NCBI GenBank assembly: GCA_037892935.1
Contig: JAYXKI010000016.1
Span: 62,001-126,000 of the forward strand
From: Phlebopus portentosus
Lineage: Eukaryota > Basidiomycota > Agaricomycetes > Boletales > Boletinellaceae
Length of the DNA stretch: 64,000 bases
Reading direction: 5' to 3'
Part shown: positions 21,833-33,670 of the stretch, one piece after another
How positions within the stretch are numbered: the first letter of the stretch is position 1
Layout: each line of letters opens with the position of its first letter
The notes under the pieces: generated by a model
What the model saw: only the letters and a program-made list of their open reading frames with translations
Told to the model about the DNA's origin: nothing
Database searches by the model: none
Program-made: the position numbers and the translations under genes

Positions 21833-23359
21833 ACGAGCCGGTTATCCGAAGTCGGTCCCGCCCGAACAGCATCCCGATCCCCGTTCCACCCCCAGCCTAT
21901 CAAGGTGGAGCTAACTGACGAGCAATGAGCGGCCCTCCCTGCGAACTCTAGGTGGAGCGCCTCGCGGGGACATTATATCGTCAAAGCAGGAAATCAAGTC
22001 TTCGGCGCCTGGTGGGACGAGACTGCCAAGAGGTGGTACTCCCAGAGGGAAGGAAGGTCCATCCACTGGAGAGTGAAACAAGAAGACGACGTAGACGAGC
22101 CCTCACCTCCTACTCCAACGCAACCAACGGCCCCCTTACCAGAACCATCGGGTTCGACCACTCAAGCGTTGGCCCCCACTGTCGAGCCTTCTCCGGCGTT
22201 TGGAAAGTTCCGAGAACCAGCGCCGCTTATACCAAGTGAAGAAGACGAAGAAGAAGAAGAAGAACACGAGATGTCATTATCGAAGGAAGCAATGACTGAT
22301 CTCGCGACGGCAGTCGCACTAGCGCTCCAAGCTGCAGGCGAAGGTGCGAACCAAGGATCAAAGGTGTCGAAGAAGGTCCACGTCGCCAAACCAAGAGACT
22401 TCAATGGTGAACACGATTATGTGGACTTCAAGCGAGAGCTGCGCCTCTACATCTACGCATCTGAGTCAGAATTCAGGACGAACAAGAGTAAGATTATGTT
22501 CGCCCTGTCGTACATGAAGAGTGGTGCTGCGGCTCGCTGGGCAGAGAGTTACACCAGTGGAGCAGTCGATGCAGACGGCAACCTGATGTTCACGGACGCC
22601 TGGGACGCCTTCTTAAAGAAGCTGGACACTTCGTTCGATGACCCTGCCAGATCCCAAAAGGCCTTCGAACGACTAGATGCAATGTACCAAGGAGACCTCA
22701 ACGCCGACGAGTTTTTCAACAAGTTTGACATTTGTCGAGTGGATGCTGGCCTAGCAACAGAGGCACACGACGAATGGTTGATGAGTCGCCTGAAGAGGGC
22801 ACTAAACCCGAAGGTTGTGGAAGGGGTCATGAGATTGCCCAATGAACCGACGTCGTATGAAGAGTTCAAGAAAGCCGCCGTCAAGGTCGACAGGGTCGAG
22901 TGCCAAATCAGGGACCTAATGGCTGAACGTCGGAAAAAGACAATTAGTTCGACAGCGATGAAACCAACTCCGACACCACCAATGAGACGTTTTATGCCGC
23001 CTCAACAAGCAGCCCGTCCTTTCATACCCCCCGCTCAAGATCGTCGTGATGCTACAGGAGTAACGTATGGAGGCTTAGGACAACCCATGGATGTAATGAT
23101 GAACCAGGCGCGTCGTACACGTGCTTGTTACAAGTGTGGTCAGGTGGGCCATTACATCAGGGAATGCCCGCGAGGTCGTGAAGCAATACGTGCCATCATT
23201 GCAGCCTTCGTCCCAGCAGACAGAAAGGCGCTCTTCGAGGAACTCGGCCAAGCAAAGGAATCTTCTTTCGAAGAGGACGATGACGTCGATGTACGAGCGG
23301 TACCCGCTGAGCTGGAAGAACTCATAGAAGGCGAGGGTTTTCCAGAAGACCAGGCGTAG
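21833..23359 (+). CDS. chromovirus G1 gag (one nonsense codon)
   Basis: Capsid/nucleocapsid precursor. No ATG opens the frame; an ACG at 21833 (A at -3) is the likely start, followed by a Pro-rich stretch, an early tryptophan-rich region (SRWSASRGHY, AWWDETAKRWY), an acidic run (EEDEEEEEEHEM), the retrotransposon gag domain (about 22400-22900) and one zinc knuckle CYKCGQVGHYIRECP (about 23125-23170). A TGA at about 21926-21928 replaces the CGA kept in G2. From 22073 on, the frame is open to the TAG at 23357. The GGGTTTT slip site is at 23335-23341 and the stem arms at 23348-23353 and 23372-23377. Confidence 0.85.
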
Positions 23360-23788
23360 ACGTCGGAACGACTGGTCGGTCTCCTAAAGGACTCTTTCCG
23401 TTGGACTCGTTAAAATATAATCGTCCTGTTGTACAATATCAAGATGCGAATACCAGTGACGGTTTCATCCTTCGAAAGATCCTTACCGACGTACTGCCAG
23501 ATGAATCTGAAGAGGACAACAATGACTTCGAAGTCTATAAAGATTTATTTGTCAGAAGAACAGATGCGCAAGCAGGCGAATTGAGAAAGGAAGAGCGGAA
23601 TCAAACTGCTATAAAAAATGAGGTTGTGGCGGAAGCACCTTACCGCGGGAACGTTGTTGCTCAGGCGAACGTCACTGAAGCAGTGTGGGATGTAGTAGGC
23701 AGACGCGCGGCTGAGGTATGGCGCGAGGGCATTGTGGACGCAGATCAGTTCGTGCGACGGGCGGGAGGAAAGGAGTTGGACGCCTTCG
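23335..23788 (+). pseudogene. chromovirus G1 pol, 5' fragment
   Basis: Lies in the -1 frame relative to gag and is entered through the slip site at 23335. It runs through the linker to GGKELDAF, just before the protease, where the G2 LTR begins (23789). It is over 95% alike to the same part of G2 by eye. The remainder of G1 pol is not found to the right of G2: the following pol piece (30389 onward) starts much later and is of a different type. Confidence 0.8.
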
Positions 23789-24194
23789 TGTAAGGACTCG
23801 AACATTTTCCTTTTCTTTTCTGATGTCATCATTTATTTTAATATTCTTTTCTTTTCTTTTCTTTTCTTTTTTCTTATGCGCTTATTCATCCTTTTGCCGG
23901 AACATTCCACAATGTTCTATCACGCTCACTAATCATCCCATTCCTTGTCATGTGACTTCCCATTAGGGTAGACCTTTCCCGCGCCCAAAGTCTATATAAG
24001 TAGATAGTTTGACTCTTTCGTTCCTTGTCTTTCTATTCTACTTACCTTCACTGCGACCTAGCGTTCGACAGTCTGGACTTAAGCCTCGTCTTAGCTGTCT
24101 TGACCTGAGCGACGTGTTTGGGATTATCTCATTCACGCTTGTTTGTTGTTGTGTTGGCCTGCCTCGACTCAGTCCTTGAGCCGTCCGCCTAACA
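23789..24194 (+). repeat. chromovirus G2 5' LTR (type A, 406 bp)
   Basis: Same ends as the G1 LTR but with only one copy of the 27-bp unit, as if 57 bp between the direct repeats had been deleted. TATA box at 23993-23999, primer sequence at 24027-24037. Its partner at 29931-30388 keeps both units, so the two LTRs of this unit are not a simple identical pair. Confidence 0.9.
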
Positions 24195-24538
24195 TAATAG
24201 AAAGACCTACCTCTGGCTCACGCCCGATTCTGTTGTCGTTGAGCGCTCGCCTGTGACGTGTCCCCTGAAGTATATCTTCGAAGGACGACATCGAACGAAA
24301 CCCGGTTCCTACCGTGCAGACAACAAACCCCTATCTTGCCCGTCGAAGTCCGATTGACTCCGACGTGACCCGATAGTACCCGAAGTATCAACCAATCACA
24401 TCACCGTGGCGCTCCGAATCACCCTTCTCTGGAACTCCCATCAAACCTTCTCGTGGGTAACACATAGAGTCCAGTCGTCGACAAGTATCTCCTTCATTAT
24501 CTACCTCGGAGCCTTTCGTTTAGTCATCAATTTCAAAG

Positions 24539-26064
24539 ACGAGCCGGTTATCCGAAGTCGGTCCCGCCCGAACAGCATCCCGATCCCCGTTCCACCCCCA
24601 GCCTATCAAGGTGGAGCTAACTGACGAGCAACGAGCAGCCCTCCCTGCAAACTCTAGGTGGAGCGCCTCGCAGGGACATTATATCGTCAAAGCAGGAAAT
24701 CAAGTCTTCGGCGCCTGGTGGGACGAGACTGCCAAGAGGTGGTACTCCCAGAGGGAAGGAAGGTCCATCCACTGGAGAGTGAAACAAGAAGACGACGTAG
24801 ACGAGCCCTCACCTCCTACTCCGACGCAACCAACGGCCCCCTTACCAGAACCATCGGGTTCGACCACTCAAGCGTTGGCCCCCACTGTCGAGCCTTCTCC
24901 GGCATTTGGAAAGTTCCGAGAACCAGCGCCGCTTATACCGAGTGAAGAAGACGAAGAAGAAGAAGAAGAACACGAGATGTCATTATCGAAGGAAGCAATG
25001 ACTGATCTCGCGACGGCAGTCGCACTAGCGCTCCAAGCTGCAGGCGAAGGTGCGAACTAAGGATCAAAGATGTCGAAGAAGGTCCACATCGCCAAACCAA
25101 GAGACTTTGATGGTGAACACGATTATGTGGACTTCAAGCGAGAGCTGCGCCTCTACATCTACGCATCTGAGTCAGAGTTCAGGACGAACAAGAGTAAGAT
25201 TATGTTCGCCCTGTCGTACATGAAGAGTGGTGCTGCGGCTCGCTGGGCAGAGAGTTACACCAGTGGAGCAGTCGATGCAGACGGCAACCTGACGTTCACG
25301 GACGCCTGGGACGCCTTCTTAAAGAAGCTGGACACTTCGTTCGATGACCCTGCCAGATCCCAAAAGGCCTTCGAACGACTAGATGCAATGTACCAAGGAG
25401 ACCTCAATGCCGACGAGTTTTTCAACAAGTTTGACATTTGTCGAGTGGATGCTGGCCTAGCAACAGAGGCACACGACGAATGGTTGATGAGTCGCCTGAA
25501 GAGGGCGCTAAACCCGAAGGTTGTGGAAGGGGTCATGAGATTGCCCAATGAACCGACGTCGTATGAAGAGTTCAAGAAAGCCGCCGTCAAGGTCGACAGG
25601 GTCGAGCGCCAAATCAGGGACCTGATGGCTGAACGTCGGAGAAAGACAATTAGTTCGACAGCGATGAAACCAGCTCCGACACCACCAATGAGACGTTTTA
25701 TGCCACCTCAACAAGCAGCCCGTCCTTTCGTACCCCCGCTCAAGATCGTCGTGATGCTACAGGAGTAACGTATGGAGGCTTAGGACAACCCATGGAGGTG
25801 ATGATGAACCAGGCGCGTCGTACACGTGCTTGTTACAAGTGTGGTCAGGTGGGCCATTACATCAGAGACTGCCCACGAGGTCGTGAAGCAATATGTGCCA
25901 TCATCGCAGCCTTCGTCCCAGCAGACAGAAAGGCGCTCTTCGAGGAACTCGGCCAAGCAAAGGAATCCTCCTTCGAAGAGGATGACGACGTCGATGTACG
26001 AGCGGTACCTGCTGAGCTGGAAGAACTCATAGAAGGCGAGGGTTTTCCAGAAGACCAGGCGTAG
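24539..26064 (+). pseudogene. chromovirus G2 gag
   Basis: Same organisation as G1 gag, starting at the conserved ACG (24539). One nonsense codon (CAA to TAA at about 25058-25060) lies before the capsid domain, and a one-base loss near 25735 (five C where G1 has six) shifts the frame just before the zinc knuckle CYKCGQVGHYIRDCP (about 25835-25880). The last frame (25792-26064) ends [13 protein letters not shown]. The early codon after ELTDEQ is intact CGA here, unlike G1. Confidence 0.88.
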
Positions 26065-26082
26065 ACGTCGGAACGACTGGTC
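26040..26082 (+). promoter_or_regulatory. -1 ribosomal frameshift signal (gag to pol)
   Basis: GGGTTTT (26040-26046), a heptamer of the X-XXY-YYZ form in the gag frame (GGT TTT), a 6-nt spacer, then GACCAG (26053-26058) pairing with CTGGTC (26077-26082). Inside is a smaller hairpin, GTCG-GAA-CGA(C). The gag TAG (26062-26064) lies within the loop region. The pol frame opens at 26016 and has no ATG. The same pieces occur in all six copies with this region: 23335, 52701, 57213, and minus-strand 42250 and 63092. Confidence 0.7.
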
Positions 26083-29000
26083 GGTCTCCTAAAGGACTCT
26101 TTTCGTTGGACTCGTTAAAATATAATCGTCCTGTTGTACAATATCAAGATGCGAATACCAGTGACGGTTTTATCCTTCGAAAGATCCTTACCGACGTACT
26201 GCCAGATGAATCTGAAGATGACAACGATGACTTCGAAGTCTATGAAGATTTATTTGTCAGAAGAACAGATGCGCAAGCAGGCGAATTGAGTGAGGAAGAG
26301 CGGAATCAAACCGCTATAAAAAATGAGGTTGTGGCGGAAGCACCTTACCGCGAGAACGTTGTTGCTCAGGCGAACGTCACTGAAGCAGTGTGGGATGTAG
26401 TAGGCAGACGCGCGGCTGAGGTATGGCGCGAGGGCATTGTGGACGCAGATCAGTTCGTGCGACGGGTGGGAGGAAAGGAGTTAGACGCCTTTGTTAGCAT
26501 CGTACACCCAAAAGTAGCAGGTGATGACGAAGTAGACTTGTCGAACCCCCTACTCGAAGAGGAAAACTTCATTGATGCTCATGCACTGATCGACTCAGGG
26601 TGCACGGGCTCATGCATCGACAAAGGTTTTGTCAAACGGTATGGTTTCCCCACCCAAAGGTACATTCGGCCTAGACCAGTCTTCAATGCTGACGGAACAA
26701 GCAACGAGGCTGGATTGATCAAGGAATACGTAGTCGTACGAATGTTCTTTGGGAAACACGAGGAAGAGATTCGACTGGCAGTGACATCCTTAGTGTCAAG
26801 CAACATCTTCCTCGGACATGACTGGTTGACGAAGCATAATCCTGAGATTGATTGGAGGTCAGGAACAGTTAAGTTCACCCGTTGCCCTGATGAATGTGAG
26901 TCGCCACTGTCGAGCGAGGAGATAGATGAAGAGTTTGTGAGGAATGTGCGGATGAAGGAAGCGGCAAAATGGCCACCTTACCTGGAGGAATACGCCGACG
27001 TCTTTAGTGAGGAATCGTTCGAACGCTTACCAAACCACCGAACGTGGGACCACGCTATTGACCTGAAACCGGATTTCAAACCCAGCGACTGCAAGGTTTA
27101 CCCGTTATCGCCAAAAGAACAAGAAGCGATGAGGGAGTTCATTGAGGAAAACCTAGCGTCAGGACGTATCCGACAGTCGAAGTCTCCAATGGCGTCACCA
27201 TTCTTTTTTATCAAGAAAGAGGATGGGAGCTTATGAGCAATCCAAGACTATCGAAAGCTCAATGAAGGAACAGTCAAGAACAAATACCCGTTGCCACTGA
27301 TAAATGAGCTCATCGACAAGGTTAAGGATGCAAGGTACATCACGAAGCTCGACGTTCGTTGGGGATACTACAACATCCGGATTCGCGAGGGAGACGAGTG
27401 GAAGGCAGCGTTCCGGACAAATCTAGGCTTATTCGAACCCACAGTCATGTTCTTCGGCTTGTGTAATGCGCCAGCGACGTTCCAAGGCTTTATGAATGAC
27501 ATCTTTCGGGAGCTAATTCATGAGGGTATCGTCATCATTTACCTCGATGACATTCTTATCTTCTCGAATGATCTAGAAGAACACCGCAGACGCACCAAAC
27601 GAGTCTTTGAGATCCTTCGCCAAAACGGACTTTTCCTAAAGCCGCAGAAGTGCGAGTTCGAAGTTGATACAGTCAAGTACCTCGGGCACATTATTGGCAA
27701 TGGCGAAGTTCGAATGGATCCCAAGAAGACGGCGGCAGTACAGGACTGGCCAGTTCCAAGGAACGTCCACGAACTGCAACAATTCCTGGGATTAGGAAAT
27801 TGGTTGCGACGTTTTGTTAAGGACTACAGTTCGGTCGTCAAACCCTTGACTACCCTAACGGGTAAGGTGGAATGGAGATGGGGCGAAGATGAGCAGGCAG
27901 CGTTTGAGGAATTGAAGCGTCGTTTGAGTAGTCCTCCCGTGTTAGCGATACCCAACAACGAGGACCCTTTCCGTGTAGAAGCGGATGCGTCGGACTTTGC
28001 GACTGGTGGAGTCCTTCTCCAGAAACAAGACGGTAAATGGAAGGCGATCGCTTATCGGTCGTCAACATTCCTAGAGGCAGAGCGAAACTATGAGATTTAC
28101 GACAAGGAAATGCTCGCCATCGTTCAAGCCCTAAAGGAATGGCGACAATATCTCCAGGGAGCTAGCCAACCTTTTGAGGTATGGACAGACCATGCAAATC
28201 TAACGTACTTCCGATCGCCGCAGAAGTTAAATCGTCGACAAGCTCGTTGGCGACTCGATTTAGCTGAGTTCGATTTCACGCTAGTCCATAAACCCGGAAA
28301 GACGTTGGGAAAAGCTGATCTGTTGTCACGCCGGGCGGATTATGACAAGGGCGAGCGCGATAATGAGAACGTGACTTTCATCAAGAAGGAATGGCTGGTT
28401 AGAGGAATGGTTCAGACGTCAAGAGAAGTACTCGTTGAAAAGGTCGTGGAAGCGCAGAGACAAGAGGACGAGGGAGTGAGGCCGAAGGACGTCGAGAAGA
28501 GAGGGGACATGTGGAGAAAGGGCCGCCGACTATATGTACCAGCGAGCATCAGAGAGGACGTCATGAAGGAACACCATGACTCGACCCTGGCAGGACATCC
28601 AGGAGCAACAAAGACGATCCAGCTGATAGCACGCAGGTACTGGTGGCCGAGGATGAGTGCAGATGTGCGGGTGTACGTGCGGGGGTGTGATCGTTGTCAG
28701 CGGACGAAGGCTCTAAGGACAACGAGAGCAAAGGTTTTGCACCCTAATGAGGTGCCGGAGGCGCCATGGCAGATTGTCACGGTCGACCTAATCGGAGAGT
28801 TGCCAGAATCGAATGGGTTCAATGCGATTTGCGTAGTGGTCAATCGCTTTAGCAAACAAATCCATGCAATTCCAACAACGACAAAGTTATCGGCGGAAGG
28901 CATGGCTAGGATCTACAGAGACCACGTCTTCCGATTACACGGACTACCACGGAAGATCATTCATGACCGAGGGGTGCAATTCGACGCAAAGATGATGAAG

Positions 29001-29930
29001 GAGTTGTACAAGCTCCTCCACATTGAAGGCAACCCATCGACAGCGTATCACCCACAAACTGACGGACAGACAGAGCGGGTTAATCAGGAACTAGAACAGT
29101 ACCTGCGGCTATACGTCAACCATCGGCAGTCGGACTGGGCGGACTGGCTGGCTCTCGCAGAATTCGCATACAACAATCGTGAACATTCAGCGACGAAGCT
29201 ATCTCCCTTCTTCGTCAATACGGGAATGCACCCCTTAGACTTCACGGGGGTTGGAACGGCATCATCGAACCTGTCAGCAGAAGAATTTGCCAAACATGTC
29301 AAGGAGGTGCACGAACTCGCTCAAGGTAACCTAACCCAAGCAAATGAAGACATGAAGCGTTTCTACGACCGCCATGCTGGGAAGTCCATTACCTATGAGG
29401 CAGGGCAGAAAGTCTTCTTAGATGGACGAAATATCAAGACAATCCGACCGACGAAGAAGATGGATGATAAATGGTTTGGTCCCTTCGAGGTAGTGGAAAA
29501 GGTTGGCGCAAGCGCATACAGACTCAAACTACCGAAGACCTGGAAGAAGGTCCATCCAGTTTTCAATGAGATCTTGCTCAAACCAGCCGTCCAACCATCC
29601 TTTGAATCGCAGAAGAAACCACCTCCACCACTGCCAGTGATCATTGATGAGCAGGAAGAGTACGAGGTTGAAGAAATACTCGACTCGCGTCTGCATCGAG
29701 GCAAGCTCCAATTCTTGGTCAAGTGGGTTGGATATGAGGAAGCGACTTGGCAGCCAGAATCCGACGTCAAGGATAATGCGCAGGAGTCAATTCAAGAATT
29801 CTACCGCAAACATCCTGGAGCTCCAAGGAAGTTAACGATACCTCGACAAAGCCTGCGAGCGCTGTACAAGTTCACGTCCTCAGAAGGCTTATGTGGTTGG
29901 TCGGGACGCCCAACCTTGAAGGGGGGGTGA
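26047..29930 (+). pseudogene. chromovirus G2 pol (one nonsense codon)
   Basis: Polyprotein in the -1 frame relative to gag. Domains in order: aspartic protease ([13 protein letters not shown], about 26585), reverse transcriptase (IYLDDILIFSND, about 27540), RNase H (VEADASDFATGG, about 27975), integrase with the zinc finger (HDSTLAGHPG and CDRCQ) and D,D-35-E residues (VDLIGE, HDRGVQF, TERVNQELE), and a C-terminal chromodomain (EEYEVEEILDSRL, FLVKWVGYEEATWQPESD). The only lesion seen is CGA to TGA at 27234-27236. The stop TGA (29928-29930) directly abuts the 3' LTR; the G-rich tract before it (29920-29927) would be the polypurine tract. No ATG at the start: expression depends on frameshifting. 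Confidence 0.93.
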
Positions 29931-30388
29931 TGTAAGGACTCGAACATTTTCCTTTTCTTTTCTGACATCACCATTTATTTTAATATTCTTTTTCTTTTCT
30001 TTTATTTTTCTTATGCGCTTATTCATCCTTTTGCCGGAACATTCCACAATGTTCTATCACGCTTACTAATTATCCCATTCCTTGTCATGTGACTTCCCAT
30101 TAGGGTAGACCTTTCCCACGCCCAAAGTCTATATAAGTAGATAGTTTGACTCTTTCGTTCCTTGTCTTTCTATTCTACTTACCTTCACTGCGACCTAGGT
30201 ATCTACTCTTGTATTATTAGTTTGCTGAATTCTACTTACCTTCACTGCGACCTAGCGTTCGACGGTCTGGACTTAAGCCTCGTCTTAGCTGTCTTGACCT
30301 GAGCGACGTGTTTGGGATTATCTCATTCACGCTTGTTTGTTGTTATGTTGGCCTGCCTCGACTCAGTCCTTGAGCCGTCCGCCTAACA
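29931..30388 (+). repeat. chromovirus G2 3' LTR (type A, 458 bp)
   Basis: Begins TGTAAGGACTCG and ends GCCTAACA, with both 27-bp units. It resembles the G1 LTR (21031) more than its own 5' partner. The base after it starts a pol fragment of another element. The flanks (CTTCG before 23789, TTGAG after 30388) do not match, so there is no target duplication for this unit. Confidence 0.9.
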
Positions 30389-32750
30389 TTGAGATCCTTC
30401 ACCAAAACGGACTTTTCCTAAAGCCGCAGAAGTGCGAGTTCGAAGTCGACACAGTCAAGTACCTCGGGCACATCATTGGTAATGGCGAAGTTCAAATGGA
30501 TCCCAAGAAGACGGCAGCAGTACAGGACTGGCCAATTCCAAGGAACATCCATGAACTGCAACAATTTCTGGGATTAGGAAATTGGCTGCGACGTTTCGTT
30601 AAGGACTACAGTTCGGTCGTCAAACCCTTGACTACGCTGATGGGTAGGGTGGAATGGAAGTGGGGAGAGGAGGAACAATGGGCGTTCAAAGAGTTGAAGG
30701 GTCGGTTGAGTAGTCCCCCGGTTCTAGCCATCCCGAACGAGGAGGGTCCTTTCTAGGTCGAAGCAGATGCGTCGGACTTTGCGTCTGGAGGAGTACTCCT
30801 TCAAAAACAAGACGACAAGTGGAAGGTGATAGCCTATCGATCGTCGACCTTCTTGGAGGCCGAACGAAATTACGAGATCTATGACAAAGAAATGCTTGCA
30901 ATCATTCAAGCTCTTAAGGAATGGTGATAATACCTCCAAGGAGCTAAGAGACCCTTCGAAGTATGGACCGATCACGCAAACTTGACGTATTTCCGATCGC
31001 CTCAAAAGTTGAATCGTCGACAAGCTCGTTGGCGACTCGATTTAGCCGAATTCGACTTCACGTTAGTACACAAGCCAGGGAAGACGTTGGGCAAGGCTGA
31101 CATATTGTCGCGGCGGGCGGACAACAACAAGGGCGAATGGGATAATGAGGACGTCATGTTCATCAGAGATGAATGGCTGGTCAGAGGAGCAGTGGAGACA
31201 TCAAGAGATGTATTGATTGAGAAGATTCGAAAAGTACAAACAGAGTTGAATGAGGAAGAGAGACCGACGAACTTAGTGTTCGCAGATGGGTTGTGGAAAA
31301 AGGAGGTGACGGTTAAGCTCTCGATGACGAAAACAAAGAAGTTTCAAAACATTTTCGTACCAACGAGCGTGAGGGAGGAAGTGATGAGAGAGTGTCACGA
31401 CTCGACGTTGGCAGGCCACCCAGGAGCGAACAAGACCGTTGCACTAGCGAACAGAAGTTTCTGGTGGCCTAACATGTATGTCGATGTCAGGAATTACGTG
31501 CGAGGATGCGATTGTTGTCAGCGAACGAAGGCCCTCAGAACAACAAGGGCAAAGGTTTTGCACCCTAACGAGGTACCGGAGGCGCCATGGCAAGTTGTCA
31601 CGGTCGACCTGATCGGAGAGTTACCAGAGTCAAATGGATTTAACGCGATTTGTGTGGTAGTCGATCGCTTCAGCAAACAAATACATGCGATACCAACGAC
31701 GACAAAATTGACGGCAGAGGGTATGGCCAGAATTTACAGGGACCATGTCTTCCAGTTGCATGGCTTACCTCGAAAGATCATCCATGACCGAGGAGTACAG
31801 TTCGATGCGAAGATGATGAGGGAGTTGTACAAACTCCTTCACATTGAAGGCAATCTATCAATGGCATACCACCCTCAAACAGACGGGCAGATGGAACGAG
31901 TTAATCAAGAACTTGAACAGTACCTTCAACTATACGTCAATCATCAATAATCAGACTGGGTGGAATGGTTAGCTCTTGCAGAGTTTGCGCACAACAATCG
32001 CGAACATTCGGCGACCAAACTATCACCCTTCTTCGTCAACACGGGACAACACCCTTCAGGCTTTACGGGCGTTGGAATGACTTCATCCAATCTATCGGCA
32101 GAAGAGTTTGCTAAACATGTCAAGAGAATACATGAACTCACTCAGGCCAACCTGACCCAGGCCAATGAAGACATGAAGCGCTTTTATGATCGTCATGCTG
32201 GAAAGTCGGTAGTATATGAGAAGGGACAAAAGGTCTTCTTGGATGGTCGAAACATTAAGATGATCCGACCGACGAAGAAGATGGACGACAAATGGTTTGG
32301 CCCATTCGAGGTTATGGAAAAGGTGGGCGCGAGCGCGTATAAGCTAAAAATCCCAAAGACATGGAAACACATTTATCCCGTCTTTAACGAGATCCTGCTC
32401 AAACCGGCCATTCAACCGTCTTTCGAATCACAAAAGAAGCCGCCTCCACCCCCGCCAGTGATCATTGACGAACAGGAAGAGTACGAGGTTGAAGAAATAC
32501 TCGACTCACATCTACATCGAGGAAGGCTCCAATTCTTGGTCAAGTGGGTTGGATATGAGGAAGCGACATGGCAGCCGGAATCCGACGTCAAAGATAATGC
32601 ACAGGAATCAATTCAAGAATTCTATCGCAAACATCCTGGAGCTCCACGAAAATTAACAATACCTCGACAAAGCATGTGAGCACTGTATAGGTTCACGTCG
32701 TCAGAAGGATTATGTGGTTGGTCGGGACGCCCAACCTTGAGAGGGGGTGA
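30389..32750 (+). pseudogene. chromovirus G3 pol, 3' part (type B)
   Basis: Starts mid reverse transcriptase at the codons for EILHQNGLFLKPQKCEF and runs through RNase H, integrase and chromodomain to the 3' LTR. The integrase linker (WLVRGAVETSRDVLIEKIRK, then LWKKEVTVKLSMTKTKKFQN) is shared with G4, not G2. Nonsense codons include TAG at about 30756 (for CGG), consecutive TGA TAA at about 30926-30931 (for CGA CAA), TAA at about 31948, and TGA at 32677-32679 (for CGA). The missing 5' half and abrupt junction at the G2 LTR point to recombination. Confidence 0.9.
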
Positions 32751-33202
32751 TGTAAGGACTCGAACATTTTCCTTTTCTTTTCTTATGTCATCATTCATTT
32801 AATTTACCATTCCTTTATATTACTCATCTATCCTTACTAATTCCGTTCACTCCGTCATGGCTTACTCATCTTCAGTCATCGACCATGACTAAATCTGATC
32901 TTTCCAATTAAGACGCTCATTAATCACTCCACTCCTTCATCATGTGATTCCTCATTAGAGTAGACCTTTCTCGCGCTTGAAGTATATATAAGTAGATAGT
33001 TTGACTCTTTCGTTCCTTGTCTTTCTATTCTACTTACCTTCACTGCGACATAGGTATCTACTCTTGTATTATTAGTTTACTGAATTCTACTTACCTTCAC
33101 TGCGACATAGCGTGCGTATAGCCCGGCAACTCGTGTTAGCCAGTTGTTTGTTGTTGTGTTGGCCACCTCGAGATCGACGCCCATTAGTCTCGCCGCCTAA
33201 CA
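32751..33202 (+). repeat. chromovirus G3 3' LTR (type B, 452 bp)
   Basis: Same first 30 bases and ends as type A, but a different U3 (no GAACATTC palindrome) and a different U5 (GCGTGCGTATAGCCC). TATA box at about 32984 and the GTCTTTCTATT word downstream are kept. It abuts the second ORF of an inverted Tc1-like unit. Confidence 0.9.
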
Positions 33203-33562
33203 CTCATTGGTCATGTGAAATATGTCAAGTTGCAACAGTTCTTTGTCATAATCTTCCTCATAGATATAGGTCAGATCATAATCAGCAGTTCTTCAGCTCC
33301 TCCCTGGAAGCTCAGCCTCTACATCATTCTGCTATAACTTGTTAGCCATGTACCAGTAGATGAGCCTATCAACACTACCTCAGGTTCAACATTGTTCTTA
33401 TCCTCAATAATCTATTTGCTCTTCTTTGGTCTCTCTCGTTTCCGTGCTATATTTGTCTTATTGACTGCTGCGTCTTGAAGGTGCATCGAAGGCCTCCTTG
33501 TTCGTAGTTCCCCTAGGAGTTGAGGAGACTACCACTTTTTTGGGAGTAGTTCTCCTCATCAT
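33203..33562 (-). pseudogene. second ORF of the Tc1-like unit, 5' fragment
   Basis: Starts at the ATG at 33562-33560 (MMRRTTPKKVVVSSTPRG) and includes ARKRERPKKSK, an AT-hook-like basic patch, then DLTYIYEEDYDKELLQLDI, which matches DLTYQYEEPYDEEPSQLDI of the copy at 48261-50399. Several stops and frame changes. It confirms that the second ORF belongs to the unit. Confidence 0.65.
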
Positions 33563-33670
33563 AGGAGATGAAAAAAGTTATGATGTGGCAAGAGAAAAGG
33601 AGCATTTTACATACATATTACTGGCCTTACTTATTATACCTATCCTGGCCATACAAATCTAATGTTCAAA

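Noticed and set aside
21700..21918. A 72-codon frame before gag, conserved in G1, G2 and G4, suggesting a +1 frameshift at AAC-TGA-C into gag.
   Set aside because: It starts with GTG, has no ATG upstream in frame, and its conservation is explained by overlap with the gag leader and gag codons. An ACG start for gag is simpler.
22237..22270. GAA-rich microsatellite in gag (also in the other copies).
   Set aside because: It encodes the acidic Glu run of Gag and is part of the coding sequence.
30389..32750. G3 as the right half of G1 split by insertion of G2.
   Set aside because: G1 stops before the protease, G3 starts in the reverse transcriptase and is of type B; no target duplication flanks G2.
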